The notes under the pieces: model-generated
Databases searched by the model: none
What the model saw: only the letters and a program-made list of their open reading frames with translations
What the model was told of the DNA's origin: nothing
Made by a program: the position numbers and the translations under genes
From: Emydura subglobosa
Lineage: Eukaryota; Chordata; Testudines; Chelidae
Direction of reading: 5' to 3'
DNA length: 64,000 nt
NCBI GenBank assembly: GCA_007922225.1
Contig: ML679968.1
Span: 6,626,075 to 6,690,074, forward strand
Shown here: positions 12,732-25,514 of the stretch, in pieces
Position numbering within the stretch: position 1 is the stretch's first letter
How the letters are laid out: every line of letters starts with the position of its first letter

Positions 12732-13124
12732 TAAGGATATGATTCTGTCATGGAAGTCACAGATTCCGTGACTTTCCAGGACCTTCGGGACTTCTTCCGG
12801 GGCAGGGCTGGAGCAGCTGGGGCTGGGTCAACCCCCACTGCCGCTGGAACAGCAGTCTGCCTGTGGGCTGGCCGCTGCAGCAGCGGTCCCCAGACCTCAG
12901 AGCAGCAGCTGGAATTGGGTCAGCACCCCTGAGGATGGAACAGCGGCAGAGCTGGAGCAGCTGCCAGAGGTTAGCCCCCAGCAGCGCTCTGTTAGGTTCC
13001 CCCTATCAGGGTATTTTTTAGTAAAAGTCGGGGTCAGGTTGCAGGCTTCCGTGAATTTTTGTGTAATTGCCTATGACCTGTCCCTGACTTTTACTAAAAA
13101 TACCCATGACAGAATCTTAATCTT
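12732..13124 (+). mobile_element. Inverted-repeat MITE, copy 1 (393 bp)
   Basis: Starts TAAGGATATGATTCTGTCAT and ends in the inverted form CATGACAGAATCTTAATCTT. The first bases read on as 'ggaagtcacagattccgtga'. The middle is GC-rich (gctggagcagctggggctgg) and the right part has 'ttagtaaaagtcggggtc' and its inverse 'gacttttactaaaaatac'. AATAATAAT occurs on both sides (12723-12731 and 13125-13133). A duplication of 8-9 bp would suit hAT or a related superfamily, but A/T-rich flanks make it weak alone; copy 2 supports it. Confidence 0.62.
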
Positions 13125-13679
13125 AATAATAATCCATTGCTGAATTAAATTTCCAACAAGATTTACATTTGGTTTAAACAAGTGAAATTCTTTATTTTTC
13201 TCTGGGTCCATCTCCCTAAAATAAGGGTATTGCTGAAAGTTCATTAGTTTGACAGTAAAAGATTCCTACCTTATTTATTTATTTTTAAGGCAATTTATCT
13301 AAGAACAATCTTAATCTCTAATTTGGTTAGCTAAAGGAAATATTCGTTTTGTAGCCAAATAAAAGATGATTTAAAAAAAAAATCACATTGTATTATTTGA
13401 CCACCTCCAGCCCCCGTTAAAGGATTAGTTATTACTGTGATCTAACCCACACTTAAAAATCCTGGGTTAACGAATTGTCTATATCAGAGAATTAAAATGG
13501 AATTTGGGCTCCTATCTTAATTTGCTTATAAAACAAAACAGCAGTGCCACACTGCACTTCTGCTGAAAAATAGTGAATAATTAGTCTTACACACTAAATA
13601 CGTCTATGACCGCCATTCAACATAGTATCTGAGAACCTCTCAAAGATAAATTAATTTAAACCCTTGACACCTCTGGGAG

Positions 13680-13810
13680 TTAGGGAAGTATTATTACAAG
13701 CAGAGAGAGTAGGTGACTAGCTCAAGGTCACAGAAGAAGTCTGTGGCACAGCTGGAAATGGACCTCAAATTTCAGGCCAGCGCTTTAACAACAAGATTTT
13801 CTCTCCAATA
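13680..13810 (-). repeat. MIR-type CORE-SINE fragment
   Basis: 'gtaggtgactagctcaaggt' and 'cacagaagaagtctgtggca' match the reverse complement of the MIR core (aagTGACTTGCCCAAGGTCACA). Confidence 0.65.
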
Positions 13811-13869
13811 TCCCCAAAATGAAGCATCTGTGCACACTACAACTGAGGGAGCAGATGAGATCATTCTTC

Positions 13870-13985
13870 TGCAGCTGTTCTGTTGTGCCTACAAGGAAAC
13901 TGAGGCAGGAAGCTAGTTCACATAATTAGTCTTGGGGCACATATGTTGGTCAGGCAACGTACCCAGGATTTTAAAGTCCAGGTCA
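13870..13985 (-). repeat. Second MIR-type fragment
   Basis: 'acaaggaaactgaggcagga' and 'cgtacccaggattttaaagt' fit a more diverged MIR in the same orientation as the copy just upstream. Confidence 0.45.
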
Positions 13986-14314
13986 GCACTACATCTAGCA
14001 GACAAAAATTAAAATTTCAATCATAACATTCAATATGGATGCGGTAGATCCCAGTGCACAGTTCTCTCCCCTCTGGTTCTGAGAGAATGCTTGCCAAGAC
14101 TTGTACTCCCTGAAGGCTGCACTGACTTATTAAACAGAAGGCTGATGGAGGACCATCTGACCTGTGAGCCAATACCCTTAGATACCCTTTACCTAAACGG
14201 TCATTCCTCCATCATCATTAGAAGGTTATTCCTACATTTCCTGAAGGACTGCTTATTTAAACCAAATGCATGCACATCTGTACATGTTTGGTATGCAAAT
14301 CTCTTTCTGTCTAT

Positions 14315-15238
14315 GGGTATGTCTATACTAAAAACTTAAGTCGACCTACATTAGGCCGGCTTGCAGCCATCGCAGTACTTACTGCAGAGGTACACGTCCA
14401 CACTACCCTCCTGGGGTCAAAGGTGTGGTCCTCACCAGGAATGCTTCCACCAACCTAAGAGGGGCAGTGTGGGAAGCTGGGAGCCCCATCTCTCAGCTCC
14501 ATTGGTAGCTCCCTGCCAGGAGCCCAGCTGCCCCACAGGCTCCCAACGGGCCGCCTGGGGCTTCTCGCTTCCCCGTTCCCCATTGGCTCCCCGCCTCCCC
14601 CGGGTGTCCAGCTGCTCTGGCTTCTCGCTCCACCCCACTCATCCCCCCACCTCCCGCCCACTCCCCGCTGGGCAGCCTTGTCAATTGGAGCCATGAAATT
14701 GACAAGACGGCCAAGGTTCCCAGCGGGGAGCAGGGTGAGGGGGAAGGGGGAGAAGAATGTCTCCCTGATCTCCACTGAAAGCGGGGACCTGCCGTCAGGG
14801 ACTTCACGCCTCCCATTCCCCGCAGGAAACAGGGTCCTGCTGCCCAGGCCTCTCACCACCTGCGGCTCCCCACCAGGAGCAGGGTCCTGCCACGCACGGC
14901 TCCCCACCAGGGGTGGGATCCAGCTGCCCCCCTCTCCAGGGCAGAGGGGGGCAGCGGGCTCTAGCTGCTCAGCTTTCTTGTCAATTTCACAGCTTCCATG
15001 GAGCCATGACATTGACAAGAGAGCTAACAGCTGATGTAAGTAACATGGTGTCTGTGCACCTCTAACTAACATGGTGTCTAACTTCACCGACACAAGCCCT
15101 ACTCCTGCCTTTCCCGGAAGTGGAGTTACGATGTCAGTGTAGTATGGAACTTACATCAGTAGGAGAAAGCTGTAGCGTGTACACTAACATAATTAGGTTG
15201 AGCTAATGTTGACCTAACTGTGTAGTGTAGACCAGGCC
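14315..15238. mobile_element. Harbinger-like MITE (924 bp) with GC-rich core and TAT duplication
   Basis: Termini GGGTATGTCTATACT and reverse-complemented GGCCTGGTCTACACT, followed inside by 'aagtcgacctacatta' on the left. TAT flanks both sides (14312-14314 and 15239-15241). The core (14460-14960) is GC-rich, with repeated 'ctccccaccaggagcagggt'-type units and fragments reading 'ttgacaaga' in both halves. Open frames up to 212 codons here follow composition and are not genes. Confidence 0.7.
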
Positions 15239-15424
15239 TATAAGTAGCAATACATTATGCTTCCACTTTTAAAATCCATCTTCACTTGGTCAATGAAAAT
15301 AATGCCCACCAGAGAGCGCTAGCAGCAAAGGACTACAAGGATCATCGAAAAAACAGGACTTGCAGTCATACTGAATAAAAAGCATCTACTATTATCAAGC
15401 TCCCTTGTTTATTCAAAAGAAGTT

Positions 15425-15640
15425 CTCAGACATTTAGTTACCAAAATTTTCAGAAATGACTAGTGACTGAGTGTCTCAATTTCTGAGCACCCAACTTGAC
15501 ACCTCCTGAAAAGGGCTTCATTTTTAGAGAGTGAATGTGCAGCACTTTTTGGACTATCAGGGCCCTTTACGAAATTTGAAAAACTAAGGCATCTAAAAAA
15601 ATCGCTTGTCAGTTTTGGATATCTTGGGCCAATATCCTTA
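15425..15640. repeat. Diverged palindromic repeat of the 'gcacccaacttga' family
   Basis: 'tgagcacccaacttgacacc' and 'aagggcttcatttttagaga' resemble a widespread reptile MITE. Shorter relics of similar type occur at 2860-2945 and 22310-22440. Confidence 0.4.
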
Positions 15641-16472
15641 CACCAAAATTTCTAATAGACTCCTCTAAAAACTGTTGCTGCACACGAATGCTCCAACTCC
15701 TCATAAAGACAGTTGGTGGGGGTTTTTTGGAGGAGGGAGAGGAGCGGGGAAGTGTTTTGTCTCAGCTCTCATGGGGTTGAATACCTAGCTGCCCTCCCAT
15801 CTTATTAATCAGTCAAATAAAAATGTTGCTAGTTTTTCAGAATAAGCCCGTTAAAGAAGTTATTGTGCATCTTTCCAGGAGCAGCAAATAGAATAGTAAG
15901 TATTTTCCAAGCAGCCTAGTCAGAGTTCCTGTTTTTCTGTATTCCAACTTCAAATCTCTTATCAAAAAGGAAGTGACATCCAAAAAGTATTCTAAAGAAA
16001 GAACTAACTTTCTATCTGAAAAGGGGAAAAAAACCTCTGGCCATGTGTTTAATTTCCCCCGTCCAAGTCCCTAAATGGAAAGGAGAAAAAAGAAAAGAAT
16101 AAACCGAAAATATTTTTCCTCATACCCCCGTTACTACTGTTAATGCTGTAATAGAAAAAGCTAATCACAACATATCAATATTCTTAGCAAGACAGAGGTC
16201 TTAAAATGGCTACACTGAAAGAGTGACTTAGTCCTTACTAAGTTGCTGATAACTAAAATTCTATTAGATATGGGCGCAGAACCTCAAAATTCCAGTAGAG
16301 AGGAAGGCGACAAACACACACATAACATCTATTGTTGTGTGCAATGTGGTTGTAGCTATAATGACCCCACAATGTTAATTTTTAATTAATTAATTCAGGA
16401 TAGCTAAAAATTCTTTGGGCACCTTCTGTTTTGTGATCAATCCTATATAGGCAAGGCATTATTGAGCAATGA

Positions 16473-16545
16473 AGGGTGAAATCCTAACCCCATCCAAGTC
16501 AATTCAAGTTTTGCCATTGACTTCAGTGGGGCAGGATTTCACCCT
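16473..16545. mobile_element. Short palindromic element (73 bp)
   Basis: AGGGTGAAATCCTAACCCC and the reverse complement of the right end, AGGGTGAAATCCTGCCCC, are nearly identical. The middle 'tgccattgacttcagtgggg' is typical of an old palindromic element family in reptiles and birds. Confidence 0.6.
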
Positions 16546-16893
16546 AAATGTTTTCTTATAAAGGGGAAGCAAAGATTCGCTTTTCCCGCACACCTCAGCC
16601 CAGCGTGCCAGCTGGAGGAGGAAAAAAGTAACTTAGTTTGTCAAGATATGACCTATTTTCAGCAAGGAGGCATTCAGCCATCAATCCTTCTGCCTGCCAA
16701 GCTCACAAGAATCTATCCTGATAAAACTTTTGCATTCCATCTGAGATCTGCTGCAGTGAGACAGACGGACACAGCTGAATGACGCACTTAACAGTGTTGA
16801 TTCTGGAATCAGCTATTTAAAAAAAAAAAAAAAAACAAGAAACATAAATACATTTTCTCCAGTTTGGGTAGCTAAGTGATTTTTAAACAGTGA

Positions 16894-17620
16894 TGTGGTG
16901 GGGTGCATCGGGGCTCTTCTTGGCCCTGTGCTGAATGCCCCATGGTCTTACTACACCTCAGGAAGGAGCGTGAAGATGGGTCATCCAGGCCTCCATAGAG
17001 AAGCCTTGTGGAAGCAGGCAATTAGAACCCAGCAGGCTCAGATAGAAGGAGCTGCAAGGCCTGCACAGATCAGTTGTTGGCTGGGACCAGAGGGAGCGAG
17101 GAAGCAGGCTCCTCGCTGACCATAGGAGATTGACTGGCTTTATTTATTGGACCTGGGAGAGGATCTGAGAACTTAACTCTAAGGGAACTAACGGGCAGAG
17201 GTAAAAGGACCAAGTGGGAAGAGGCCCAGGGAATGAAGCAGCAGCAACCAATCAAAGGAAATCATACATGGCTGCTGTTGATAGGGTCCTTGGGTTAGTG
17301 CCCAGAGTAGTGGGTTGGGCTTGGGTTCCCCCCCACTGGCCAAGTGACCAAAGTCCTGAGAAGGGAACAAGGTTCCTTCAGAAGGCCAAGGAACGGGCTG
17401 GATTTAAGGGGCCCAGGGCTGAAGACCTTGACGAGGGAAGATAGTTTTGTTGGACTTTTTGCTGATGTGGAAGGGGTAGATATTGACTTGGTCAGAGGGC
17501 TGAGCCCCTGAAGAGCTGCCTAGTGAGGTCAGTACCCTTCAGGGTGGTAGGCATGGGAAAGAGAGACAGTATCACACCCAGCCGCTGGAAGGCACTTAGG
17601 AAATGATTGCCCCCGTCACA
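16894..17620 (+). mobile_element. Solo LTR-like element
   Basis: Begins TGTGGTGGGGTGCATCGGGG and ends CCCCGTCACA, giving TG...CA termini over about 727 bp. The interior is GC-richer than the surroundings. I recognise the style as a recurrent turtle LTR. The 5-bp flanks (AGTGA and AGCTA) agree at only three positions, so a target duplication is not demonstrated. Several short open frames inside are not genes. Confidence 0.55.
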
Positions 17621-17624
17621 AGCT

Positions 17625-20090
17625 ATATAGCGTAAGATGCTGCATGCCATTCTTTTCTCACAATGAAAAAAAGCAAGGGTATCACATTACATATTTAAGG
17701 ATAACTACTATTTTTTTTGTTTACAGTGCTTTTCATCCTGAAGCATCCCAAGTGCTTTACAAATCTGGGGGCCAGTCTAGAAAATTCTTACTAAAGCAAG
17801 CAATCCTTTCTCACACAAACATTCCCTGAGAAGGCTCTAGAAGCATTCACACGAGTGAGGTGTTGTACAAGCCAGCCTTAACATACATATTAAAACTGCT
17901 TCACTCAGCACTAAAATGCAGCTATGCCCAGGGTGGAATGTGGCTTCTGTTTAATAGCACACACACGTTGCCACTACACATTAGCAGGAAGTGCATTCCT
18001 GGTGTACGCTGAGTTACAGCAGCCTCTTCAATGCTGCCTATGGCTTACACCACAAGCCACAATAGCCATAGTGGCTCATGCTATGGGCCCAAAATCTCCT
18101 GTCCACAATCGTCATTCCTGGCCTGCCCCCTTCAACACTTCCAGGAGGGCCAATACACAGCTGCCTATGCCTTCCCACCCCAGTACCTGCAGTAGGGCAA
18201 TACTTGCCTGGTTCCTTGCAACATATAAGAGGCCAGAATGCCTCCTTTCAAGTAGGCTTTAAATAAGCAGAATACACTATCTAAACTGGAATGTAACTAG
18301 GACATCAGGAAAAATACCTCCCCTACAAATAGGCCATCTGTTTTACATCTCATCTGAAAGACCACAGCTCATTAAACAATTATGCAAATGATAGTGTTTC
18401 TTATGCAATGGTAAGTTAATGCAAATTGGTCAAGTGTACCTGAAAACTCCTGGTGGTGGTGGTTTTCTTTTTTTTTTTTTTGAATGATACATGCCAAGCA
18501 AGCAGGAGGGCAGGGTTGTAAAACTGTACTTACTTACATGTTCAGGGTTGGTATATATTAGAAAAAGTATACAAGGTTAAACGGAGAATAGTTAACACAT
18601 ACCTATGCAGGTCCTGTTATGTTTAGCATAATGTTAGTTAAAACATACCGGTTAATATATTTTCTGACATGATGTATTTTTCCAGCATAGACAAGCCCTC
18701 ATTGGCATGAGTAAACTAAGAGTGAATGTCATAACGACAATAGTATTCTGACCTCAGAGAAAAGTCCTCACCAACTGAATTAGTAACACCATTTCCAACA
18801 ACACCCTGGGGTTTTTTTGGGGTGTGACATCTAAGGAGTAACCTGGTCTAGCCCTGCTTAGTTTAAGAGATCACTACCAGAGATGATATGGCTACAACAT
18901 TTATGGACGTTGTGAAAACATGGATCACAAACATTCCCCAGACAGTGGGGGGAAAACATGATATTATCTTCAAAACAAGAAGTTCAGTAATGCAAATTTA
19001 AACAAATACTCTCAAGAAAACAACATCAGTGGGAACCATTTTAAAATACTTATTGTAACTGAATAGCTGCTATGTTCCCCCCCAAACCCACAATGCTACT
19101 TTCTTTTGGAGTCAACAATGACTTTTCATATTAGGTAGTAAATAGAGATGGGATTAAAATAACCTCCATATGCAATAGCATATTTGGGGACTGGAATTAT
19201 TAGAAAGGAATGGTTTCATTTTTATATGCTGTGAAAGTATTACTTTTAACTGAGTGTTTAGAAACTGTCATTGTATACAAGTGAAAAATTTATTTTTAAT
19301 CTCAGTATAGACAAACTGGCTCTGACATTTTGTAATATTCAGGCCTCAGAGGGAATTTGCCCCAATTTCAGCAACAGGGACGGCCAACCACTGACATAAC
19401 TGTACTAATGCAAACAAGGGTGAGCAAGGAAAGCTTTGATCTGTGCTACCATCCAACAGTTCAAATCTCTGCTTTCTGTACAGGTATATCTTTACACAGA
19501 CTCCCAGAAATTCTCTAGCCTTTTAAGTCATTTGTCACCATTTAAGTTGCAAAGTTGCAAATAAAAGTTACAAGTTAACTAGTCTGGGATGATTTTAGGA
19601 GGTCACCCAATTTGTGTTTTGTTTTAACTTCACAAAATTTGTTTAATTTCACAAAAGGTGGTCAAAAAATGTTGTTCAAGACTCTTAAAAAAATTAAGGG
19701 CTATTTCAAAAATGAACATATTGGGGGGATTTGAAAGTTTCCAATTTTTTTTTTAAACAAAAGTGAAAAAATTATTTTCCATGTTTCAGTTATTGTTTTC
19801 TCACCTCCTTTCCTTTTCTCCTCCTTTTTCAGTGGCAAAATGAATAAAGGAAAAAGGAAGGGGGCAGAAGAGGGGCAGAAGCAAAGCCTGCACAATTTAT
19901 ACTTTCTCTTTCTCCTCCATGTAAAAAAAAAAAAAAAACTTGAAATTTCTGAAGTTTCTCTCAAAACCGACTTACCACTTCTCCTCCAGCTGTATTCACA
20001 ACTAATTTTGCTTGTATTGAAAGAAAATGTTACATTACAAGTCCAAAGAAGGTAGTGATACAGTATAATAAGGAATGAATAAAAGGTATG
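17625..20090. other. Mostly unique intron sequence
   Basis: Apart from the MIR tail near 17740 and A/T-rich repeat-like text at 19620-19970, nothing is recognised. Homopolymer T-run at 18468-18480 and A-run at 19922-19938. Confidence 0.5.
17710..17775 (-). repeat. MIR-associated 3' fragment
   Basis: 'cagtgcttttcatcctgaag' and 'catcccaagtgctttacaaa' resemble the 3' tail of MIR/CORE-SINE copies common in turtles. Confidence 0.4.
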
Positions 20091-20093
20091 TCT

Positions 20094-20331
20094 AATCTAC
20101 AAAGAAAGTTGACCAGGGCTCTGAGACACGGGTTTGTGGGGCTCAGGCTGCAGAGCTAAAAATAGCATTGTAGAAGTTCCTGCTTGGGTTGGAGTCTGGG
20201 TTCTGAGACCCTAACCCCTCACCAGATTCCAGTCCAAGCGGGAACGTTTGCACTCCCCAACTGACCCAGGCGCTAAGCTTTGGCACCATGGGATTTTCTT
20301 GGCAGGGTAGATATACACAGACTATTACCCT
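20094..20331. mobile_element. MITE of the GTCTACAC-terminus superfamily
   Basis: Left end 'ggtatgtctaatctac'; right end approximates its reverse complement ('gggtagatatacacag'). The interior 'gggctctgagacacgggttt' and 'gctcaggctgcagagctaaa' belongs to a distinct family that is also seen near 49805-49933. Ends are approximate. Confidence 0.5.
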
Positions 20332-20659
20332 TTTTTGGGTGGGAAAAAAGAACAAACAATGTTTTTATGGTTTTTTTTGTGTGTGTTACAATAGAGTTAG
20401 ACAAAATAAGAGAATGTATGTAAACCACCATTGTGTTATCACCCACTTTGCTGTGGCGGGGTGTTCTTTTCTTAGAAAACTAAATATTAACCCTAAAATA
20501 CTGAAGAAAGTAAGAGTACTAAAAAAGGAAACCACATAAGAGCATCCCATATTTCAAAGTATCGCACTTTATTCCCTAGAGGCCCCAACAAGGATCAGGA
20601 TCCTGCTATCCCAGGCACACTACAGACCCATGCCATGTTCCAAAGAGTTTCTAGTCTAA

Positions 20660-20800
20660 ACAAAGGATAGGAAAAGAAACAAACAGAGGCAGAGAAGTGA
20701 AGTGACTTCCCCAAAGACACACAGGAAGTCTGTGTCTTAGTGACTGAGCCAGGTCTCCCATTTCCCAGTATTCTGCCTCTGCCAGCAGCCAGTATCAAAC
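20660..20800 (-). repeat. MIR-type CORE-SINE
   Basis: 'acagaggcagagaagtgaag' , 'tgacttccccaaagacacac' and 'gactgagccaggtctcccat' follow the MIR core and tRNA-related half in reverse. Confidence 0.65.
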
Positions 20801-21589
20801 ATTTCACAGGAAGGTGCAAGAAACCATGACGTGGGCAATTATGCAATAATTTGCCTCGAATGGAAATTTCCTCCTAAACCTCTTTGCTAAAGGTTATGCC
20901 CTGAAGCATCCAGTCTGAAAACAACCAAAGTAAAATGGTGGTTACTTTAACATTTTTTCCTGAATTTTTAAAATTATAATCTTTATAAAAATGGGGGGGA
21001 GGAAGACAGAGAATTTGTCAAACAATTGAAAACCAATACATTAAAAGAAAATGTATATAATGACTAGATTTTTAAAGACGTCTACAAAAAAAGAAAAAAA
21101 GATTCATTTCCTGAGTTGAAAAAGCCAGCATGGAAACATTTAATTGAAACAGTTCTGACATTGTTTGTAGGTCTTCATCAGAAGCTAGGTATCTAGCCAT
21201 TTAGCTCTCATGACCAAAGTATTAGAGAACCTCCCAAGTATTTCAAAACAATCTTTCTCGCTTTCTTCCCTCCCAACCTGTCAGATGAATAACTTGATTA
21301 ATTTGCCTGCTTGTTTATAATGGTGTGAGAGAGACAGTGGGTGTGCTGGGTGTCTGGAGTGTCTGGCATAACGGGTTTGTTGGTTTATAGCTGCCCAAAT
21401 GAACTGTATTTCATTATCAACTGCATTCCAAATGCTGGCTATCTCCATGTAAATGTAAAGCATTTCCAAATCAGCTTGAGCAATAGCCTATCTGGAACAC
21501 TACACAGGTGAGCCAGTGAAGGAAGAGTGCTTCAGCTTCAGTAATCACGTATATGCCATTTGGGAACTAGTTGAGGCGTATGTGTCTGG

Positions 21590-21780
21590 TAGTGACAGTA
21601 GGGAGCAAGGAGCCAGAACTGCAAGGTACTTGTCTCAACTCTGTCACTGAGTCATTCCTTAACTTTCTGTGCCTAAGTTCGCCCACCTTGAAAATGGATA
21701 TGGAATTTGTGTATCTCAGAGGGGTGTTGAAAAGCTTAATGTTTGTAATGCACTTCAAATGACAAGTGCAATACCTAAGC
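21590..21780 (+). repeat. MIR-type CORE-SINE
   Basis: The order is 'caactctgtcactgagtcat', 'taactttctgtgcctaagtt', 'ccaccttgaaaatggatatg', 'gaggggtgttgaaaagctta' and 'gtaatgcacttcaaatg'. This matches MIR from the tRNA-related part through to the 3' tail. Confidence 0.65.
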
Positions 21781-22454
21781 TCCATATTGTTGGTGTATAG
21801 ACCTCGCTTATGATGAAGTCTCTGCCATCCGCTTGGTGGTCTGCTCTACAGGGAAATATTTGAAAGATTCATGTTTTCAGCATACTCATGCACAGAAGAA
21901 TTCACTCCAAATGTACAGAAAATCTTACACCTAAAAAGAAAGCTACTTACTCTCTCTTTTGTGTATATGTTTTCCAGTTCTATCAAGTTCAGTATGGCAC
22001 TTCCTCCAATTTTATGAAGAAATATTTTACATACAGGTTTCAAAATCAATGAGAAAAATGAGGAAAGAGGCATATTTACAATTGAAAGAACTTCTGGGCT
22101 GACTTAAGTGACAGGCTGAGCACCACAGCTAAAAAGTAATGCTGCCTGAAGAAAGGATATTCTGTGTTCTTTGTTTAGGGTAAAAACATGATCAATTTCA
22201 AATCCTTCTATTCACCTTACCATTACAGGTGACTTCATAAACTGCAAAAACAAATACATCTTAATTCACCAAAAATGGCTTGAAATTTCACAAAATCCAA
22301 CTGAAATTTTCAAAAATAGAGGTCCCAAATTTAGGCTTTAGGCACCAAAATAAGTTGCCTGATTGTCAAAGATGCTGAACATCTGAAGTCAATAGGAGCA
22401 TCAGGGGATCAGAACCTTTGAAAAATCAGGTCAAATGTATTTCATTGCCTGTAT

Positions 22455-22830
22455 ATGAACTAGAGCTGGTCAAGATGTTTTTTAAAAATTATTCATTGAA
22501 AATATGGTCCTTTTAAGAAAATGGAAAAATTTCAAGAAAAAAAAATGTTCAGCCAAAGCTGTTCAAAAACATTTTGGGGGATAGTTTTTACATTTCCTCC
22601 CCTGTTCACACACTTAAGGCCAAAATGGAAAAAGAAAACATGGCTGATGGGAGGAAAAAGGAAGGCAGGAAAACAGGAAAAAATACCACCCAACATTTTA
22701 TACAAAAACTTGAATTAATGAAAAAAATTGTTCCTTTTCCCACAGATTCAATTAAAAATAAAACCCACCATATTTTGATCAGTCTTAATATGGATCTTAG
22801 AGGACAAAACTGACCAAGAAACTAAGGCCA
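22455..22830. repeat. AT-rich repeat of the 'tagagctggtcaa' family
   Basis: It begins 'tagagctggtcaagatgttt', followed by 'aatggaaaaatttcaagaaa' and 'gggaggaaaaaggaaggcag'. A similar but rearranged composition is seen near 19620-19970. No coding capacity. Confidence 0.4.
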
Positions 22831-22993
22831 AATTTTTTCAAAAGGTTAGGTGCACCCATTTTTTAAAAACGTTGTCCTAAGTCTCAACCAATTTATAACC
22901 ATTTTCTAAAGAGTCCTATTCAGCATCTATAGTATGACAGAATATTTGGGATACTTTTAGCTCTTTGCTTACAAGTACTCACTCACTCACACA

Positions 22994-22995
<2 letters not shown>

Positions 22996-23026
<31 letters not shown>
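22996..23026. repeat. (TC)n microsatellite
   Basis: About 15 uninterrupted TC units, preceded by a short ACTC-rich stretch. Confidence 0.95.
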
Positions 23027-23030
<4 letters not shown>

Positions 23031-23624
23031 GAATGTGTGGGAGGTGAGTTTCAGGAAAGATGACTCACCAACGAGAACACACAGTCGCACTGGCTGGTGC
23101 TGTGATCCCATCATCTGTCACATGTTACGCAAGGTCAGACAAGGATATAATTTAGATGGCAGACCTCCATGGAACATTACTATTGTAAGTATTGTTGGTA
23201 ATTCTTTACACCTGTAGTGGGGTGAAAGGGGAAGGAAGGGCATGGCTGCTTCTGATGCCACCCCCACCCCTCCCTAGTAACACCAAGTTATTTGCCACTT
23301 GTAGTCATTAAAGTTTTGGGAGGGTGTGTGAAGGAAGGGAGTAGAAGGGATGTCAACCTGGTCTGACCAGGTAATTATATTTTGCCTCCATAGAATCCTC
23401 CCTGAAGTTGTGTCAAGCTTTCTTTGTTATTCCCTGTTAAACCACTGATATATGCCAAATCAGGGGTGAGATGTATCAATCTATCAAGCCCTTATTCTGA
23501 CTTAATAGAATTAAAAGCTTATTCTGTCACCGTATCTTATTCAGCTAATGTAGATGTACTTCACTCAGAGAATTTAGCATCTTTCTCTTTAATGAAAAAT
23601 TGAATTATTTTTTAACCGTTAAAT

Positions 23625-24300
23625 CATGGATTCCAAGGACAGAAGGGACGATTGTGATCTGACCTTCTGCAGAACACAGAATATAGAACTTCGCCAAAAT
23701 AATTCCTAGAGCATAGCTTGTAGAAATACATCCAGTCTCGCTTTAAAAATCGTCAGCAATGGAGACTCCACTAAGAGCCTCAATAAATTGTTCAATGGTT
23801 ATTTACACTTGCCATTAAAAATGTATGTCTTATTTCCCATCTGAATTTGTCTATCTTCAACTTCCAACCAGCGGATCATGTAATACATTTCTCTGTGAGC
23901 CTGGAGCCCATTATTAAATATTTGTTCCCCATGTAGGTATTTATAGACTGTTATCAAGTCAACCCCAAGTTAACCTTCTCTTTGCTAAGCTAAATAGATT
24001 GAACTCTTTGAGTCTATCATTATAAAGCATGTTTTCTAATCCTTTAAATCAATCTCATGGCTCTTCTCTTCAATTTACCAGCATCCTTTTTGAACTGTAG
24101 GCACCAGAACTGGACACAGTATTCCAGCAGTGGTCACACCAGTGCCAAATAGAGATAAAACAACATCTCTACTCCTACTCCAAATTCACCTGTTTATACA
24201 CCCCAGGATCGCATTAGCTCTTTGGGCCACAGAGTCACACTGGGAGCTCATGTTCAGTTGATTGATTATTCACCATGACCCCCAAGTCATACTGTTAAGT
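23625..24300 (-). mobile_element. CR1 LINE, 3' part, minus strand
   Basis: In reverse complement the order is CR1 ORF2 C-terminal text, then the 3' end. On the plus strand it opens with 'ggattccaaggacagaaggg' and 'gattgtgatctgaccttctg', the reverse of the CR1 tail. It continues 'tggagactccactaagagcc', 'taaccttctctttgctaagc', 'gcaccagaactggacacagt', 'attccagcagtggtcacacc' and 'gcattagctctttgggccac'. No frame is intact over a useful length. Confidence 0.8.
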
Positions 24301-24789
24301 GATTTACAAACCCCATTCCAGGATGAGAAATACAAGTCATTTTGGCTTTTGATGAGAGAGAGCATTTTGAGAAGACATGGAGAAACTTATTTGCTCTCAA
24401 ATAAGAGGAATCAGACAACTTTTTTTTTTTCTTTTTTGTAAATTTAATTATCCAACTTGGGCACTTTGGACTGGCCACTCTTCAGTACTAGACATGGTTT
24501 CAAGGTCCTCAGATATGAACTCTTCCTCTGGGCCAGACGAAACCCACTTCATTAGTTTTAGCAGAAAGCAGGAAAAATGTCAGAGTGTGACTGCACGACA
24601 GGGTTGCTTATGATAATAGGAGACGAGACTGAACAGTCCTGGGGCTCAATTCTGGTTTGTTTTATGTTCTTAAAAGCTCATACTTCAGGGTTTCAACTGG
24701 GCACCTGCAAAGGTCAGGAAAAGATTCTCACCCCCTCAACTCCCCTGCCAAAATGTCATCTGGTTGGTTGTTGTTTTAAAATCTCTTTC

Positions 24790-25275
24790 CTTTGAAGCAT
24801 CACGGATGGCCATGACTCGAAATGGGATGGGGGGGGAGGGGCAGGGTTCTGAGGTAGCACGGAGCATTCTCTCTCTGAGGTGCTTGGTTGGCTGGTTCTT
24901 GCTCATATGCCCAGGGTCTCACTGACTGCCATATGTGGGGTCAGGGAGGAATTTTCCCCCAGGTCAGATTGGCAGTGACCTTGTGGGCTTTTTGCCTTCC
25001 TGTGCAGCATGTGGATGCGGGTCACCTACCAGGATTGTCTAGGTATATTTCAATTGTTGCCCTGCCATTGTGGGGGCCTTGAGCACTGGTGCACCTCAGT
25101 CCCTCCTATACTCTGCTTGTGGCATATAACAGTCTAGTCTTCCAAAGGCTGTAATACTTTGGGTCTAATTTTGGTTGTTGGGTTCAGTGTGCAGGTGCTG
25201 GGTGGTGTTGGTGGTTGTGATCTACAGGAGCTCAGACTAGATGATCTGGTGGCCCCTTCTAGCCTTAAACTCTAG
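24790..25275 (+). mobile_element. CR1 LINE 3' end, plus strand
   Basis: Contains 'gatggccatgactcgaaatg', 'gggtcagggaggaattttcc', 'caggtcagattggcagtgac' and ends 'cagactagatgatctggtgg' and 'ccccttctagccttaaactc', the usual CR1 3' terminus. It lies tail-to-tail with the minus-strand copy about 490 bp away. Confidence 0.8.
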
Positions 25276-25514
25276 GACTCTGCTTTGTTTCAGTTTAATC
25301 AACTCTCTGCAAAATACCAGCAGGCCAAGGAGGAAAAGAATAATTTCACAGCTGCCACACTACCTATTAAATTAATTGCTGAGACATTCTTTTCCACAAG
25401 AATCCTGCTGAGTAGGAGAATATGACTCTGATCTCAAACCTCTCCCAGAGACCAAGTTCTGTGCATTGCCCAAAGCGCCTCGCAAAACACCACCATAACA
25501 TAGCTCACTTGCTG

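Noticed and set aside
14455..15093. 212-codon minus-strand open frame
   Set aside because: It lies wholly inside the GC-rich core of a MITE with matched inverted ends and 3-bp flanks; overlapping open frames occur on both strands, and the protein is Pro/Gly/Ser-rich without a domain.
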